Assembly (NCBI RefSeq): GCF_900258515.1
Contig: NZ_LT984884.1
Span: forward strand, 271,002 to 335,001
DNA from: Lentibacillus sp. Marseille-P4043
Lineage (GTDB): Bacteria > Bacillota > Bacilli > Bacillales > Amphibacillaceae
Reading direction: 5' to 3'
Length of the DNA stretch: 64,000 nt
The notes beneath the pieces are model-generated. The model was not told the origin of the DNA. It was given only the letters and a program-made list of their open reading frames with translations, and searched no databases. The position numbers and the translations under genes are program-made. Each line of letters starts with the position of its first letter. The first letter of the stretch is position 1. Positions 1 to 8,695 of this stretch are shown in pieces.

Positions 1-230
1 GCCATCTTTCAACTTCTCCCCATGCGAGAAAAAGTATCATCCGGTATTAGCCTTGGTTTCCCGAAGTTATCCCGATCTTACAGGCAGGTTGCCCACGTGT
101 TACTCACCCGTCCGCCGCTCGATCCACAAGCATCCACCCGAAGGCTTCAGCAAGTTTCACGCGCTCGACTTGCATGTATTAGGCACGCCGCCAGCGTTCG
201 TCCTGAGCCAAGATCAAACTCTCCAAAAAA
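1..230 (-). rRNA. rrs: 16S ribosomal RNA, 5' end only (partial)
   Basis: The reverse strand carries the conserved start of bacterial 16S rRNA: GGAGAGTTTGATC, then GGCTCAGGACGAACGCTGGC, GTGCCTAATACATGCAAGTC and GGCGGACGGGTGAGTAACAC. The gene reads leftward and runs off the window, so only about 230 bases of helices 1–10 are present. The mature 5' end is placed near 230 by comparison with known Bacillus genes. It follows the tRNA-Ile gene and a dedicated promoter. Confidence 0.97.
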
Positions 231-400
231 GTTTGTATGTGATTAACACCGATCAATCACATCTCAATGTCTTAGCTTTTAGAAGTGTTACCTTCTAGTT
301 CTTTAAAAGAAAAACGGTTTGTGTTTTTCTTGACATACTGGTTGTTTTGTTCAGTTTTCAAAGAGCGAACTTTTCGTTGCTTCAAAATAGCAACTTAATT

Positions 401-429
401 AGTTTATCATGCTGAATTTGATAAGTCAA
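401..429 (-). promoter_or_regulatory. sigma-A promoter of the rRNA operon
   Basis: On the reverse strand TTGACT (424–429) and TAAACT (401–406) are separated by 17 bases. The leader downstream contains the GCTCTTTGAAAACTGAAC block that typically precedes Bacillaceae 16S genes (boxA-like antitermination region), and a short GTTGC/GCAAC hairpin. Confidence 0.75.
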
Positions 430-455
430 TACCTTTTTTTGCTTTTAAAAGCAAA

Positions 456-529
<74 letters not shown>

Positions 530-545
530 AACATGATAGAAGTTA

Positions 546-619
546 TGGAGCGGGTGAAGGGAATCGAACCCTCATCATCAGCTTGGAAGGCTGAGGTTTT
601 ACCACTAAACTACACCCGC
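546..619 (-). tRNA. trnG: tRNA-Gly (TCC)
   Basis: Acceptor GCGGGTG/CACCCGC, anticodon TCC in loop CTTCCAA, discriminator T, 3' CCA encoded (546–548). Confidence 0.96.
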
Positions 620-681
620 ATTTGGTATAAAGACATTCTTTATATACCATTCTTACTTTATAATGAAATAAAATGTTTCGC

Positions 682-758
682 TGGTCGGGAAGACAGGATT
701 CGAACCTGCGACCCCATGGTCCCAAACCATGTGCTCTACCAAGCTGAGCTACTTCCCG
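682..758 (-). tRNA. trnP: tRNA-Pro (TGG)
   Basis: Acceptor CGGGAAG/CTTCCCG, anticodon TGG in loop TTTGGGA on a CATGG/CCATG stem, 3' CCA encoded. Confidence 0.96.
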
Positions 759-762
759 TAAA

Positions 763-839
763 TGGCGCGCCCGAGAGGAGTCGAACCCCTAACCTCTTGA
801 TCCGTAGTCAAACGCTCTATCCAATTGAGCTACGGGCGC
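763..839 (-). tRNA. trnR: tRNA-Arg (ACG)
   Basis: Acceptor GCGCCCG/CGGGCGC, anticodon ACG in loop CTACGGA, discriminator G, 3' CCA encoded. Confidence 0.96.
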
Positions 840-894
840 TTATAAAAGCAACTAAAGAAGAATAACATTTCCAAAAGATATTTGCAAGTTTTTT

Positions 895-981
<87 letters not shown>

Positions 982-1040
982 AGTTCCTCACAGCAAAATA
1001 AAATGCCGTGGATTATCACAGCAATACCATTTGTTGCGAA

Positions 1041-1121
1041 TACGAGTGAAGGAATTTGAAACTCCATGTCATAAGATACTAGATCCCAGGTCAAGCCCGT
1101 CCGCCATTCCGCCACACCCGC
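1041..1121 (-). pseudogene. decayed tRNA-Leu (ancestral TAG anticodon)
   Basis: The reverse strand still shows a leucine-type tRNA start (GCGGGTGTGGCGGAATGGC) and a long variable arm like Bacillus tRNA-Leu(TAG). The anticodon loop has become CCTGGGA, so the triplet now reads TGG. The anticodon stem CTTGA/TCTAG has a T-T mismatch, the T stem is broken (GGAGT versus TCCTT), and the acceptor is kept only with two G-T pairs (GCGGGTG/CACTCGT). It sits where a working tRNA-Leu would be expected, between tRNA-Lys and tRNA-Leu(GAG). I infer loss of function. Confidence 0.8.
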
Positions 1122-1131
1122 TAAACAATGA

Positions 1132-1204
1132 TGAGCCATGGAGGATTCGAACCTCCGACCCTCTGATTAAAAGTCAGATGCTCTACCAACTGAGCTAATG
1201 GCTC
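1132..1204 (-). tRNA. trnK: tRNA-Lys (TTT)
   Basis: Acceptor GAGCCAT/ATGGCTC, anticodon TTT in loop CTTTTAA on TCTGA/TCAGA, discriminator A, CCA not encoded. Confidence 0.96.
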
Positions 1205-1277
1205 GCAATATTCAATTAATACCATGAACAACACATTCATTTATGTACTTGTCCTATTACTACAAATAAATAAAATT

Positions 1278-1352
1278 TGGCTGGGCTACCAGGATTCGAA
1301 CCTGGGAATGACGGGATCAAAACCCGCTGCCTTACCGCTTGGCTATAGCCCA
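1278..1352 (-). tRNA. trnQ: tRNA-Gln (TTG)
   Basis: Acceptor TGGGCTA/TAGCCCA, anticodon TTG in loop TTTTGAT, discriminator G, 3' CCA encoded. Confidence 0.95.
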
Positions 1353-1358
1353 ACAAAA

Positions 1359-1435
1359 TGGCGGTCCGGACGGGACTCGAACCCGCGACCTCCTGCGTGA
1401 CAGGCAGGCATTCTAACCAGCTGAACTACCGGACC
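1359..1435 (-). tRNA. trnD: tRNA-Asp (GTC)
   Basis: Acceptor GGTCCGG/CCGGACC, anticodon GTC in loop CTGTCAC on CCTGC/GCAGG, 3' CCA encoded. Confidence 0.96.
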
Positions 1436-1461
1436 GAACCAAACTATATTATTTATGCAGA

Positions 1462-1533
1462 TGACCCGTACGGGACTCGAACCCGTGTTACCGCCGTGAA
1501 AGGGCGGTGTCTTAACCGCTTGACCAACGGGCC
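1462..1533 (-). tRNA. trnE: tRNA-Glu (TTC)
   Basis: Acceptor GGCCCGT pairs with ACGGGTC (one G-T), anticodon TTC in loop CTTTCAC on CCGCC/GGCGG. CCA not encoded. Confidence 0.95.
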
Positions 1534-1540
1534 TAAAAAA

Positions 1541-1631
1541 TGGCGGAGAAGGAGGGATTTGAACCCTCGCGCCGCTTACACGACCTACACCCTTAGCAGG
1601 GGCGCCTCTTCAGCCACTTGAGTACTTCTCC
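1541..1631 (-). tRNA. trnS: tRNA-Ser (GCT)
   Basis: Class II tRNA of 91 bases with long variable arm, acceptor GGAGAAG/CTTCTCC, anticodon GCT in loop CTGCTAA, 3' CCA encoded. Confidence 0.95.
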
Positions 1632-1634
1632 ATA

Positions 1635-1709
1635 TGGCTCCACAGGTAGGATTCGAACCTACGACCGATCGGTTAACAGCCGATAGCTCTACCACTGAGC
1701 TACTGTGGA
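1635..1709 (-). tRNA. trnN: tRNA-Asn (GTT)
   Basis: Acceptor TCCACAG/CTGTGGA, anticodon GTT in loop CTGTTAA on ATCGG/CCGAT, 3' CCA encoded. First gene of the leftward tRNA cluster. Confidence 0.96.
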
Positions 1710-1766
1710 ATAATCTAATAAGCATCTCGTTACCACAACGTCTCTCTAACAATTGCGACAGAAAAT

Positions 1767-1795
1767 ATAATACATCATGTTTTCTGTATTGTCAA
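1767..1795 (-). promoter_or_regulatory. sigma-A promoter of the tRNA cluster
   Basis: A consensus TTGACA (1790–1795) and TATTAT (1767–1772) with a 17-base spacer on the reverse strand lie about 55 bases upstream of tRNA-Asn. It is the strongest promoter match in this part of the window and fits a stable-RNA operon running through to the 16S gene. Nothing else is seen between here and the sprT stop. Confidence 0.85.
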
Positions 1796-1942
1796 CAATT
1801 TTATCGAAAGATTTTCGGAAAATGTTGTTCCTTTTTTTAAGGCTTATTAAATTTAACATGTAAGACATATTTCGTCAATAGCTGAGTCGATTTTTTTCAA
1901 TTGAACATCATGCTTTTTCATTTATTAATGAGAACATACCTA

Positions 1943-2404
1943 TTATGAATCACTTTGGAGCCTAAGCTTACCTCTGCATCTCCCACATCTAAATCGTTTC
2001 ATGTCAACTCTTCTAGCACGTTTATACTCGCGCCCACATTCCGAACAAACATATACATATTTATAGGATCGTTTTACGGAAGGTAATGGGTTGCAGTGCC
2101 TTGGGGATCCTGTTTCTTTTAATAACTTCTTAAATGTTTCATCCCCATGTTTATATCCTTTTCCTTCTATATGAAGATGGTAATGGCATAATTCATGCTT
2201 AATAATCCCGATGAACTCCTCTTCATCCATCTCCATTACGTATTTCGGATTTAGTTCAATTTTCCTTTTTGCAGGTAAATACCTACCACCAGTTGTTCGT
2301 AATCGATTGTTAAACCGAACATCATCAGTAAATGGCTTATGGAAAAATTCCCTTGATAAGTTATCAACTAATTGATACAGGTCTTTTTCATTTAATACAC
2401 TCAT
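1943..2404 (-). CDS. sprT: SprT-like zinc metalloprotein
   Basis: About 153 residues. A HExxH zinc site (IIKHELCHYHLHIEG) sits mid-protein and a C-terminal zinc ribbon has CxxC pairs (CSECG and CGRC), which is the SprT/Spartan-like architecture of B. subtilis YdcK. An open frame extends seven codons further up from a GTG, but the ribosome site GAGGTG lies inside that extension, so the ATG at 2404 is chosen. The position beside the sigB operon matches ydcK in B. subtilis. The substrate is unknown; a DNA-protein crosslink role is only inferred from the family. Confidence 0.85.
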   Translation of the reverse strand: MSVLNEKDLYQLVDNLSREFFHKPFTDDVRFNNRLRTTGGRYLPAKRKIELNPKYVMEMDEEEFIGIIKHELCHYHLHIEGKGYKHGDETFKKLLKETGSPRHCNPLPSVKRSYKYVYVCSECGREYKRARRVDMKRFRCGRCRGKLRLQSDS

Positions 2405-2507
2405 ATTCTTACACCTCAACACGTATTAATACATATATTTTATCATATATATGACACGATGATAGTTGTAGTAAAAGTCAGTTATTTAAAGTTAGTATAA
2501 TTAAACA

Positions 2508-2543
2508 TTGATTTTTAATAGATTTATATTATAATTAATAGTA
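2508..2543 (+). promoter_or_regulatory. katA promoter with overlapping PerR box
   Basis: TTGATT (2508–2513), 16-base spacer, TATAAT (2530–2535). The stretch 2529–2543 matches the Per box TTATAATTATTATAA at 12 of 15 positions and covers the -10 element, so PerR binding would block RNA polymerase. This predicts peroxide induction of the catalase. Confidence 0.6.
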
Positions 2544-2575
2544 GATTGTTAATCAAAAGGAGAGGTGTTCAAATC

Positions 2576-4030
2576 GTGAGTAACGAAAAGAAAAGACTAA
2601 CAACTGCATCAGGTGCTCCAGTCGGAGATAACCAAAATTCAATTACAGCTGGTCATCGTGGCCCAGTATTAATTCAAGATGTTCATCTTCTTGAAAAACT
2701 AGCACACTTTAATAGAGAGCGCGTTCCAGAACGTGTTGTACATGCTAAAGGCGCTGGCGCACACGGATATTTTGAATTAAAAAATGACATGAGTAAATAT
2801 ACAAAAGCGGATTTCTTAAATGGGGCTGGCAAACGTACTCCAATGTTTATTCGTTTTTCAACTGTTGCTGGGGAATTAGGTTCCGCAGATACTGTTCGCG
2901 ATCCACGTGGTTTCGCAGTTAAATTTTATACACAAGAAGGGAATTATGATTTAGTTGGGAATAACACACCACTTTTCTTCATTCAAGATGCAATCAAATT
3001 CCCGGATTTCATTCATACACAAAAACGTAATCCAAAAACGAACTTGAAAGATCCTAATGCTGTTTGGGACTTCTGGTCATTATCACCAGAATCTTTACAC
3101 CAAGTAACATACCTACACGGTGATCGTGGTATTCCAGCAACACTTCGTCATATGAATGGTTATGGTACCCACACATTCAAATGGGTGAATGACCAAGGGG
3201 AAGCAGTTTGGGTTAAATATCACTTTATTAGTGAACAAGGTGTTAAAGGCTTAGATGAAGACGTTGCAACAAAAATAGCTGGAGAAAACCCTGATTATCA
3301 TACAGAAGATTTATATAATGCAATTGATAAAGGGGACTTCCCTGCTTGGACACTTTATGTACAAATCATGCCATATGAAGACGCTAAGGATTATAAATGG
3401 GATGCATTTGATGATACAAAAGTATGGTCACATAAAGACTACCCACTTATTGAAGTAGGTCGCATGGTTCTCGATCGTAATCCAGAAAATTACTTTGCTG
3501 AAGTGGAACAAGCTGCATTCTCACCTGGCAATTTCGTACCTGGAATCGAGGCATCACCAGATAAAATGTTACAAGGTCGCCTATTTGGCTATTCCGATGC
3601 ACATCGCTATCGTATTGGAGCAAACCATCAGCAATTACCAATTAATCGTCCAATAAATGACGTTAATCATCATCAACGTGGTGGCCACATGAGCTTCTAT
3701 AATGGCGGTGGATCTACTAACTACGAACCTAACAGCTTTGATGGCGTAAAAGAAGATGCTCCATCAAAAATTAAGCCATTTGAAGTTTATGGTGAAGTAG
3801 ATAGTATTCCATACGAAAATGACCATTACACACAAGCTGGTGATTTGTATCGTCTTATGAGTACCGATGAAAAGGATCGCCTCATTAAAGCAGTGGTAAA
3901 TCATATGAAACCAGTAGAAAGTGATGAGATTAAACAAAGACAAATCGAGCATTTCTATAAAGCGGATCCAGAATATGGAGAACGTGTTGCAGAAGGCTTA
4001 GGATTGAAAGTCCCTGCAAGTGTTAAATAA
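2576..4030 (+). CDS. katA: Catalase (monofunctional haem type)
   Basis: 484 residues, close to the 483 of B. subtilis KatA. It converts hydrogen peroxide to water and oxygen in the cytoplasm. Catalase signature regions are clear: the N-terminal [14 protein letters not shown], the distal histidine in [14 protein letters not shown], the distal asparagine region near [11 protein letters not shown], and the haem-ligand tyrosine in [12 protein letters not shown]. The GTG at 2576 follows AGGAGAGG by a normal spacing; an earlier in-frame TTG lies upstream of that site and is rejected. It has its own promoter with a Per box and its own terminator, so it is transcribed alone, opposite to its neighbours. 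Confidence 0.96.
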   Translation: MSNEKKRLTTASGAPVGDNQNSITAGHRGPVLIQDVHLLEKLAHFNRERVPERVVHAKGAGAHGYFELKNDMSKYTKADFLNGAGKRTPMFIRFSTVAGELGSADTVRDPRGFAVKFYTQEGNYDLVGNNTPLFFIQDAIKFPDFIHTQKRNPKTNLKDPNAVWDFWSLSPESLHQVTYLHGDRGIPATLRHMNGYGTHTFKWVNDQGEAVWVKYHFISEQGVKGLDEDVATKIAGENPDYHTEDLYNAIDKGDFPAWTLYVQIMPYEDAKDYKWDAFDDTKVWSHKDYPLIEVGRMVLDRNPENYFAEVEQAAFSPGNFVPGIEASPDKMLQGRLFGYSDAHRYRIGANHQQLPINRPINDVNHHQRGGHMSFYNGGGSTNYEPNSFDGVKEDAPSKIKPFEVYGEVDSIPYENDHYTQAGDLYRLMSTDEKDRLIKAVVNHMKPVESDEIKQRQIEHFYKADPEYGERVAEGLGLKVPASVK

Positions 4031-4046
4031 TATCATTTAAATTATA

Positions 4047-4074
4047 AAAGAGCGCCCGAGAAGGCGCTCTTTTT
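4047..4074 (+). terminator. katA rho-independent terminator
   Basis: Stem AGAGCGCC/GGCGCTCT with a short loop, then a T run. It may also act for tex on the other strand because A residues precede the stem. Confidence 0.85.
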
Positions 4075-4113
4075 AATGCTTATCTTAAAAAGCAAAATCA
4101 CTTTCTTTTAAGA

Positions 4114-6285
4114 TTACTTTTTCCCTTCCACCATGGAAAGAGCAATCCTACCTTTTGCAGTATCAATTTGTTCCACCCAAACAGTTACTACATCGCCAAC
4201 GGCAGCGATATCCATGGGGTGTTTAACAAAATGATTGGACATTTTAGAAATATGGACTAGGCCATCCTGTTTAACACCAATATCAACAAAGACCCCAAAA
4301 TCCACGACATTGCGCACCGTACCTTGCATTTCCATTCCGGGCTGTAAATCTTCCATTGATAACACATTCTGTTTCAATAATGGTTTTGGCAAATCATCAC
4401 GCGGATCTCGTTCCGGACGACTTAGTGCACTCATGATGTCTATTAACGTAGGTTCACCAATTCCAAGTTCTTCTGCCACTTGTTTTTTATTCACTGTATT
4501 TAATTTGTCTTGCAATACATCTGTTCCAAGGTCATCCAATGTACAGCCAAACATGTTTAAAAGTTCCGCTACTTGTGTGTAGGTTTCCGGATGAATTGGC
4601 GTTCGATCTAATGAATTATCTCCATCAACTATCCGTAAGAAGCCAATTGATTGTTCATATGTTTTGGCGCCTAAACGCGGAATTTTCTTCAATTGTTTAC
4701 GATTGGTAAATTTTCCTTCTTCATTACGCTTGTTCACAATATTATTGGCTACTGTTTTACTTAAGCCAGAAACATATTGTAGTAATGAGGATGATGCCGT
4801 ATTTACATTTACACCAACCTGGTTTACCGCCGTCTCCACAACAAATGTTAGCGAGGCATTCAGCGCCTTTTGGCTTACGTCATGCTGATATTGCCCAACC
4901 CCGATGGATTTCGGATCTATTTTCACAAGTTCTGCAAGTGGATCCTGCACCCGTCTAGCAATGGAGGCCGCACTTCTTTCTTCTACCTGTAAATCTGGGA
5001 ACTCCTCACGTGCTAATTTCGATGCGGAATAAACACTAGCTCCTGCTTCGTTTGCAATAATATACGGGACATCAAGCTTGTGTTTTCCAATTACATCTGC
5101 AACAAATTGTTCTGTTTCACGAGATGCCGTTCCATTCCCAATCGCAATTAGTTCAACATCATACGTATTTATAAATTCCATCATAATTTTTTCCGCACCT
5201 GCTGTATCATGTTTTGGTGCTGTCGGATACATGACACTGACTTGATGAACTTTACCTGTCTCATCAACAACAGCTAGCTTACAACCAGTTCTAAAAGCAG
5301 GGTCAACCCCAAGTACCGTTTTCCCTTTTAAAGGTGGTTGCAATAATAAGTTCTTCAGGTTTTTCGAAAAAACATCAATTGCCTGTTCCTCGGCCTTTTC
5401 TGTCAGGCTTGTTCTAATTTCCCGTTCAATCGATGGCTGGATTAAACGTTTGTAGCTATCCTTAATCGCTGCCTGCAGAATATCAACAATCGTTTGATTA
5501 TCCCTTGTATTAATTACTTTCCACTGTAAAAACTCGACAATTCGTTCCATTGGCGGTTCAACAGCTACTTTTAAGACCCCTTCCTTCTCACCGCGATTCA
5601 ATGCAAGAATTCGGTGCGATACTAGCGAACGAACGGATTCGTGGTAGTCATAATACATCTCGTATACGCCCTTTTCATCCAATTCGGTCACTTTCACTTC
5701 TGAACGTATAGAGCCTTTTTTATATGTCTCATCACGAATATAATCACGAAATTCTGGGTCATCAGAGATCCATTCTGCAATAATGTCATTGACGCCATTT
5801 CGCACATCTTCAACCGTATGTAATTCATGTTCCTCTGAAAAATATTTTTCGGCTTCCTGTTTGAAATCGATATCTGCTTGTTTCCATACTAGGTCAGCTA
5901 ATGGCTCTAACCCTTTTTCCTTTGCAATAGTTGCTTTTGTACGACGCTTTTGTTTGTACGGGCGATATAAATCCTCTACCCGTTGCAATTGGGTTGCCTC
6001 AGTAATATCTTTTTCCAGTTCCTCTGTTAATTTTCCTTGTTCATCAATCAAGCGAATTACTTCTTGTTTCCTTTCCGCTAAGTTCACGGCGTAATGCCAT
6101 TTATCTTGAATTAATTTAATTTGCACCTCGTCAAGTCCACCTGTTACCTCTTTTCGATAACGGGCGATAAATGGTACTGTATTTCCGCCATCTAATAAAT
6201 CAATTACTTTTTTAACAGTACTTGTTTTTACTTGAGATTCTTTCGCTACCCAGCTACTAAGATCTTGGTTTAATTCAACTGCCAC
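4114..6285 (-). CDS. tex: Tex-family RNA-binding transcription accessory protein
   Basis: 723 residues, as expected for Tex/YdcI (about 720). Seen in order: N-terminal helical Tex region, YqgF-like RNase H domain beginning at VLGVDPAFRTGCKLAVVD, tandem helix-hairpin-helix (VNVNTASSSLLQYVSGLS and KIPRLGAKTYEQSIGFL), and a C-terminal S1 domain (GMEMQGTVRNVVDFGVFVDI). The GTG at 6285 is preceded by AAAGGAGG at seven bases; a longer frame starting upstream lies over that site. It is the last gene after rsbX, as ydcI is in B. subtilis. Role in transcript or RNA turnover follows from the family. Confidence 0.93.
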   Translation of the reverse strand: MAVELNQDLSSWVAKESQVKTSTVKKVIDLLDGGNTVPFIARYRKEVTGGLDEVQIKLIQDKWHYAVNLAERKQEVIRLIDEQGKLTEELEKDITEATQLQRVEDLYRPYKQKRRTKATIAKEKGLEPLADLVWKQADIDFKQEAEKYFSEEHELHTVEDVRNGVNDIIAEWISDDPEFRDYIRDETYKKGSIRSEVKVTELDEKGVYEMYYDYHESVRSLVSHRILALNRGEKEGVLKVAVEPPMERIVEFLQWKVINTRDNQTIVDILQAAIKDSYKRLIQPSIEREIRTSLTEKAEEQAIDVFSKNLKNLLLQPPLKGKTVLGVDPAFRTGCKLAVVDETGKVHQVSVMYPTAPKHDTAGAEKIMMEFINTYDVELIAIGNGTASRETEQFVADVIGKHKLDVPYIIANEAGASVYSASKLAREEFPDLQVEERSAASIARRVQDPLAELVKIDPKSIGVGQYQHDVSQKALNASLTFVVETAVNQVGVNVNTASSSLLQYVSGLSKTVANNIVNKRNEEGKFTNRKQLKKIPRLGAKTYEQSIGFLRIVDGDNSLDRTPIHPETYTQVAELLNMFGCTLDDLGTDVLQDKLNTVNKKQVAEELGIGEPTLIDIMSALSRPERDPRDDLPKPLLKQNVLSMEDLQPGMEMQGTVRNVVDFGVFVDIGVKQDGLVHISKMSNHFVKHPMDIAAVGDVVTVWVEQIDTAKGRIALSMVEGKK

Positions 6286-6403
6286 ATTTGTTCCTCCTTT
6301 ATATACAGCTTTCATTTTACCAAATAACAAAGCGTTTTCCTAATCTATAAAAGCTTCCTTAGATTGATTGGTCCGTCTTAGGCTTACTCCTTTTCAAGCA
6401 CAA

Positions 6404-6437
6404 AATAAAAATAGACTGCCATTTGAAACTGACAGCC
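6404..6437 (-). terminator. Terminator after rsbX
   Basis: On the reverse strand an 8-bp stem GGCTGTCA/TGGCAGTC (two G-T pairs) is followed by TATTTTTATTTT. It ends the sigB operon just before tex. Confidence 0.65.
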
Positions 6438-6441
6438 ATCT

Positions 6442-7041
6442 TCATTCTTCATACCGCATTGCAATTAATGTCGTATCATCAATCCGTGATTCACCGTTTA
6501 CATTGGCATACATACTTGTAATTTCGTCCATGTCATTTCCCAACAAAAATTTTTGCGATAGATCTGCATCTGTTACACCATCTGAAAACATAATGAAATT
6601 CATATTAGAATCCAAATTATCTGTTGTTACTTTAAATGGCCTCGGATAACCTGCTAAATAGCCAGCATTCGGGATATTCCGCTTCTTCTTTCCATCTTTC
6701 GTTATAGTCATGATGCCAATATTCCCGATTGAAGAAAATGAATATCGCTTAGATTGGAAATCCAATTTTAATATCCCTAATACAACACCACGTTTATGAA
6801 ACAATTCTTTGTTACTGCGTTTTACCAATTGTTCAACAGTTGCATGTATATTGCTTTGGATAATATCAATGACAATCTGAGATGATTCCTTGGCAAATTC
6901 CCCACTTCCTAATCCGTCCGCTAAAGCACAAACAAACTCATTTTCTGTCTCTATATAAAAATAGCTGTCACCACAATGGAAGTTTCCTTTTTTTGCCTTT
7001 TGATAGACAGCTACTTGTACATTATTCTCTTCTGTTCTCAA
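6442..7041 (-). CDS. rsbX: Serine phosphatase RsbX, feedback regulator of stressosome
   Basis: 199 residues, PP2C fold: metal-binding acidic motifs FVCALADGLGSGEFA and NFIMFSDGVTDADL are present. RsbX dephosphorylates RsbS and RsbR and thereby damps stress signalling. The start overlaps the end of sigB by four bases, so translation is coupled. Placement as last gene of the operon matches B. subtilis. A terminator follows. Confidence 0.92.
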   Translation of the reverse strand: MRTEENNVQVAVYQKAKKGNFHCGDSYFYIETENEFVCALADGLGSGEFAKESSQIVIDIIQSNIHATVEQLVKRSNKELFHKRGVVLGILKLDFQSKRYSFSSIGNIGIMTITKDGKKKRNIPNAGYLAGYPRPFKVTTDNLDSNMNFIMFSDGVTDADLSQKFLLGNDMDEITSMYANVNGESRIDDTTLIAMRYEE

Positions 7042-7829
7042 TCGAATACCTCCGCACTCTCGGATTGGATAGCTTCCCGAAGTTTACGTAAGGCACGTCT
7101 TTGTAATCTGGAAACATGCATTTGCGAGATCCCTAAAAGCTCCCCCGTTTCCTTTTGACTCCGATTATCAAAATAAGTAAATCGTAATATTTGTTGTTCA
7201 CGTTCCGATAAGATTGGTAAAATTTTTTCCAAAAGCATCCGCTGATCAACATTATCATAACCGTTCTCATCATTTCCTACCAAGTCTAAAATAGCCACGG
7301 TACTGCCATCTGAATCTGCTTCAATCTTACGGTCAACGGATAGTGCTTTGTAGCTTTTTCCCATCTCCATTGTCTCTAATATGTCCTCTTCTGCTACTTC
7401 TAAATAATTGGCAATTTCGGTTACAGTAGGTGACTTCTGTTTCGATGAAGTTAATTCATCGATCGCCTTCTTAATCTTGGGTCCTAATTCTTTAATTCGT
7501 CGGGGAACATGCACGCTCCATGTTTTATCACGGATAAACCGTTTAATTTCCCCTATGATTGTAGGGATTGCAAATGATTCAAAGGATTTACCGAATGTTG
7601 CATCATATCTTTTGACTGCTGCTAAAAGACCAATCATACCAACTTGTACTAAATCCTCATGAATACCACTATTTTTTGAATACTTTCTGGCAATGGATTC
7701 TACAAGATCCTTATAAGTAAGCACAATTTTCTCTTGAATCACTTCATCGGTCGGCTCGTCCTGTAAGTGTTCAATCCATTGGTAAACCTCGTCTCTCCCC
7801 TTATTGTGTGGTTGAGATTTGGTCGTCAT
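7038..7829 (-). CDS. sigB: RNA polymerase sigma factor SigB (general stress)
   Basis: 263 residues with region 2 (HEDLVQVGMIGLLAAVKRYD, then IRDKTWSVHVPRR), region 3 (spacer with SVDRKIEADSDGSTV) and region 4 helix-turn-helix (RSQKETGELLGISQMHVSRL). These segments are nearly identical to B. subtilis SigB. The ATG at 7829 has GAGGTGG six bases upstream; one extra TTG codon in front is ignored. The gene overlaps the 3' end of rsbW by 29 bases. Held inactive by RsbW in unstressed cells. Confidence 0.97.
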   Translation of the reverse strand: MTTKSQPHNKGRDEVYQWIEHLQDEPTDEVIQEKIVLTYKDLVESIARKYSKNSGIHEDLVQVGMIGLLAAVKRYDATFGKSFESFAIPTIIGEIKRFIRDKTWSVHVPRRIKELGPKIKKAIDELTSSKQKSPTVTEIANYLEVAEEDILETMEMGKSYKALSVDRKIEADSDGSTVAILDLVGNDENGYDNVDQRMLLEKILPILSEREQQILRFTYFDNRSQKETGELLGISQMHVSRLQRRALRKLREAIQSESAEVFD

Positions 7830-8277
7830 CAAAATCCACCTCTGTTCCTTGAAGGTACTTTGTCATTAAAACAATTACGCCAAAGTCATTGTTGATCTCT
7901 ACTTTATCCATCAAAGCCTCAATTAAGAAAAGGCCAAAGCCTCCTTCCCTTAAGGTTTCAACAGATTCAGTCTGTTCATACGGGCCGATTGTTCCTTTCA
8001 CTTCTTGTAAATCAAAACTGCCTCCATGGTCAGCCACCATTACTTCGAGACGATTTTCATAGACTCCGAAGCCAATTGTTACTTCTCCCTGATCTTCATC
8101 ATTGTAAGCATGTGTTACCGCATTTGTGATTGCCTCAGAAATTGCAACTTTCAAGTCCTCAATATCTTCATAGGAAAAACCCATTCGATTAGCAATTCCC
8201 GAAATACTTAGCCGTAAAACACCAACATAATCTGCCTTTGCAGGTACCTTCATTTCGATAAAATCAAATGTCTCCAT
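7801..8277 (-). CDS. rsbW: Anti-sigma-B factor and serine kinase RsbW
   Basis: 158 residues, GHKL ATPase fold: N box EAITNAVTHAY, G1 box VADHGGSFD, G2 box EGGFGLFLIE. RsbW binds SigB and phosphorylates the RsbV serine; partner switching frees SigB when RsbV is dephosphorylated. Its ATG overlaps the rsbV stop by one base (TAATG). Confidence 0.96.
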   Translation of the reverse strand: METFDFIEMKVPAKADYVGVLRLSISGIANRMGFSYEDIEDLKVAISEAITNAVTHAYNDEDQGEVTIGFGVYENRLEVMVADHGGSFDLQEVKGTIGPYEQTESVETLREGGFGLFLIEALMDKVEINNDFGVIVLMTKYLQGTEVDFDDDQISTTQ

Positions 8278-8609
8278 TATTCACTTCCACCTCTTATCGC
8301 AGCCTTAATGTCCATAATGTCAATTAATCCAGTAATTTTAAACAGGCGAAAAACACGCTCTTGTAAATCAATTAATTTCAGATGAGAATTGTTTTCCTTT
8401 GTAGATTTTAAAGCACTGATAAAAACACCTAATCCAGTACTATCCATATAATTTACATGTTCTAAATTAGCTTCAACAATTTGCCCATCCACTTTCGTCA
8501 ATGGTAAAAGCGCTTCCTTTAATTGTGGTGCTGTGTATGCATCAATTTCTCCAGATAGGATAACTTTGGATTTATTATTATCTTCCACGACATCAACAGT
8601 TAAATTCAA
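8277..8609 (-). CDS. rsbV: Anti-anti-sigma factor RsbV
   Basis: 110-residue STAS domain. The phosphorylatable serine lies in NYMDSTGLGVFISAL. It starts with TTG, with GAGGAGG seven bases upstream; the ATG inside that gap is out of frame. It is the first gene behind the internal sigma-B promoter, so rsbV-rsbW-sigB-rsbX is the autocatalytic part of the operon. Confidence 0.95.
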   Translation of the reverse strand: MNLTVDVVEDNNKSKVILSGEIDAYTAPQLKEALLPLTKVDGQIVEANLEHVNYMDSTGLGVFISALKSTKENNSHLKLIDLQERVFRLFKITGLIDIMDIKAAIRGGSE

Positions 8610-8669
8610 TTTTCATCCTCCTCGTACTATCAATACTTCCTTACTAAACTGTACCTCAGTCCCGTTCCT

Positions 8670-8695
8670 GTACCCTATCTCAGTAAAGATTAAAC
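8670..8695 (-). promoter_or_regulatory. Sigma-B-dependent autoregulatory promoter
   Basis: GTTTAA (8690–8695), 14-base spacer, GGGTAC (8670–8675) on the reverse strand, an excellent sigma-B match (GTTTAA-N12-15-GGGTAT type). The -35 element includes the rsbU stop codon. It drives rsbV-rsbW-sigB-rsbX. Confidence 0.85.

Noticed and set aside
22..298. Open frames inside the 16S region
   Set aside because: They lie within ribosomal RNA sequence and have no ribosome sites.
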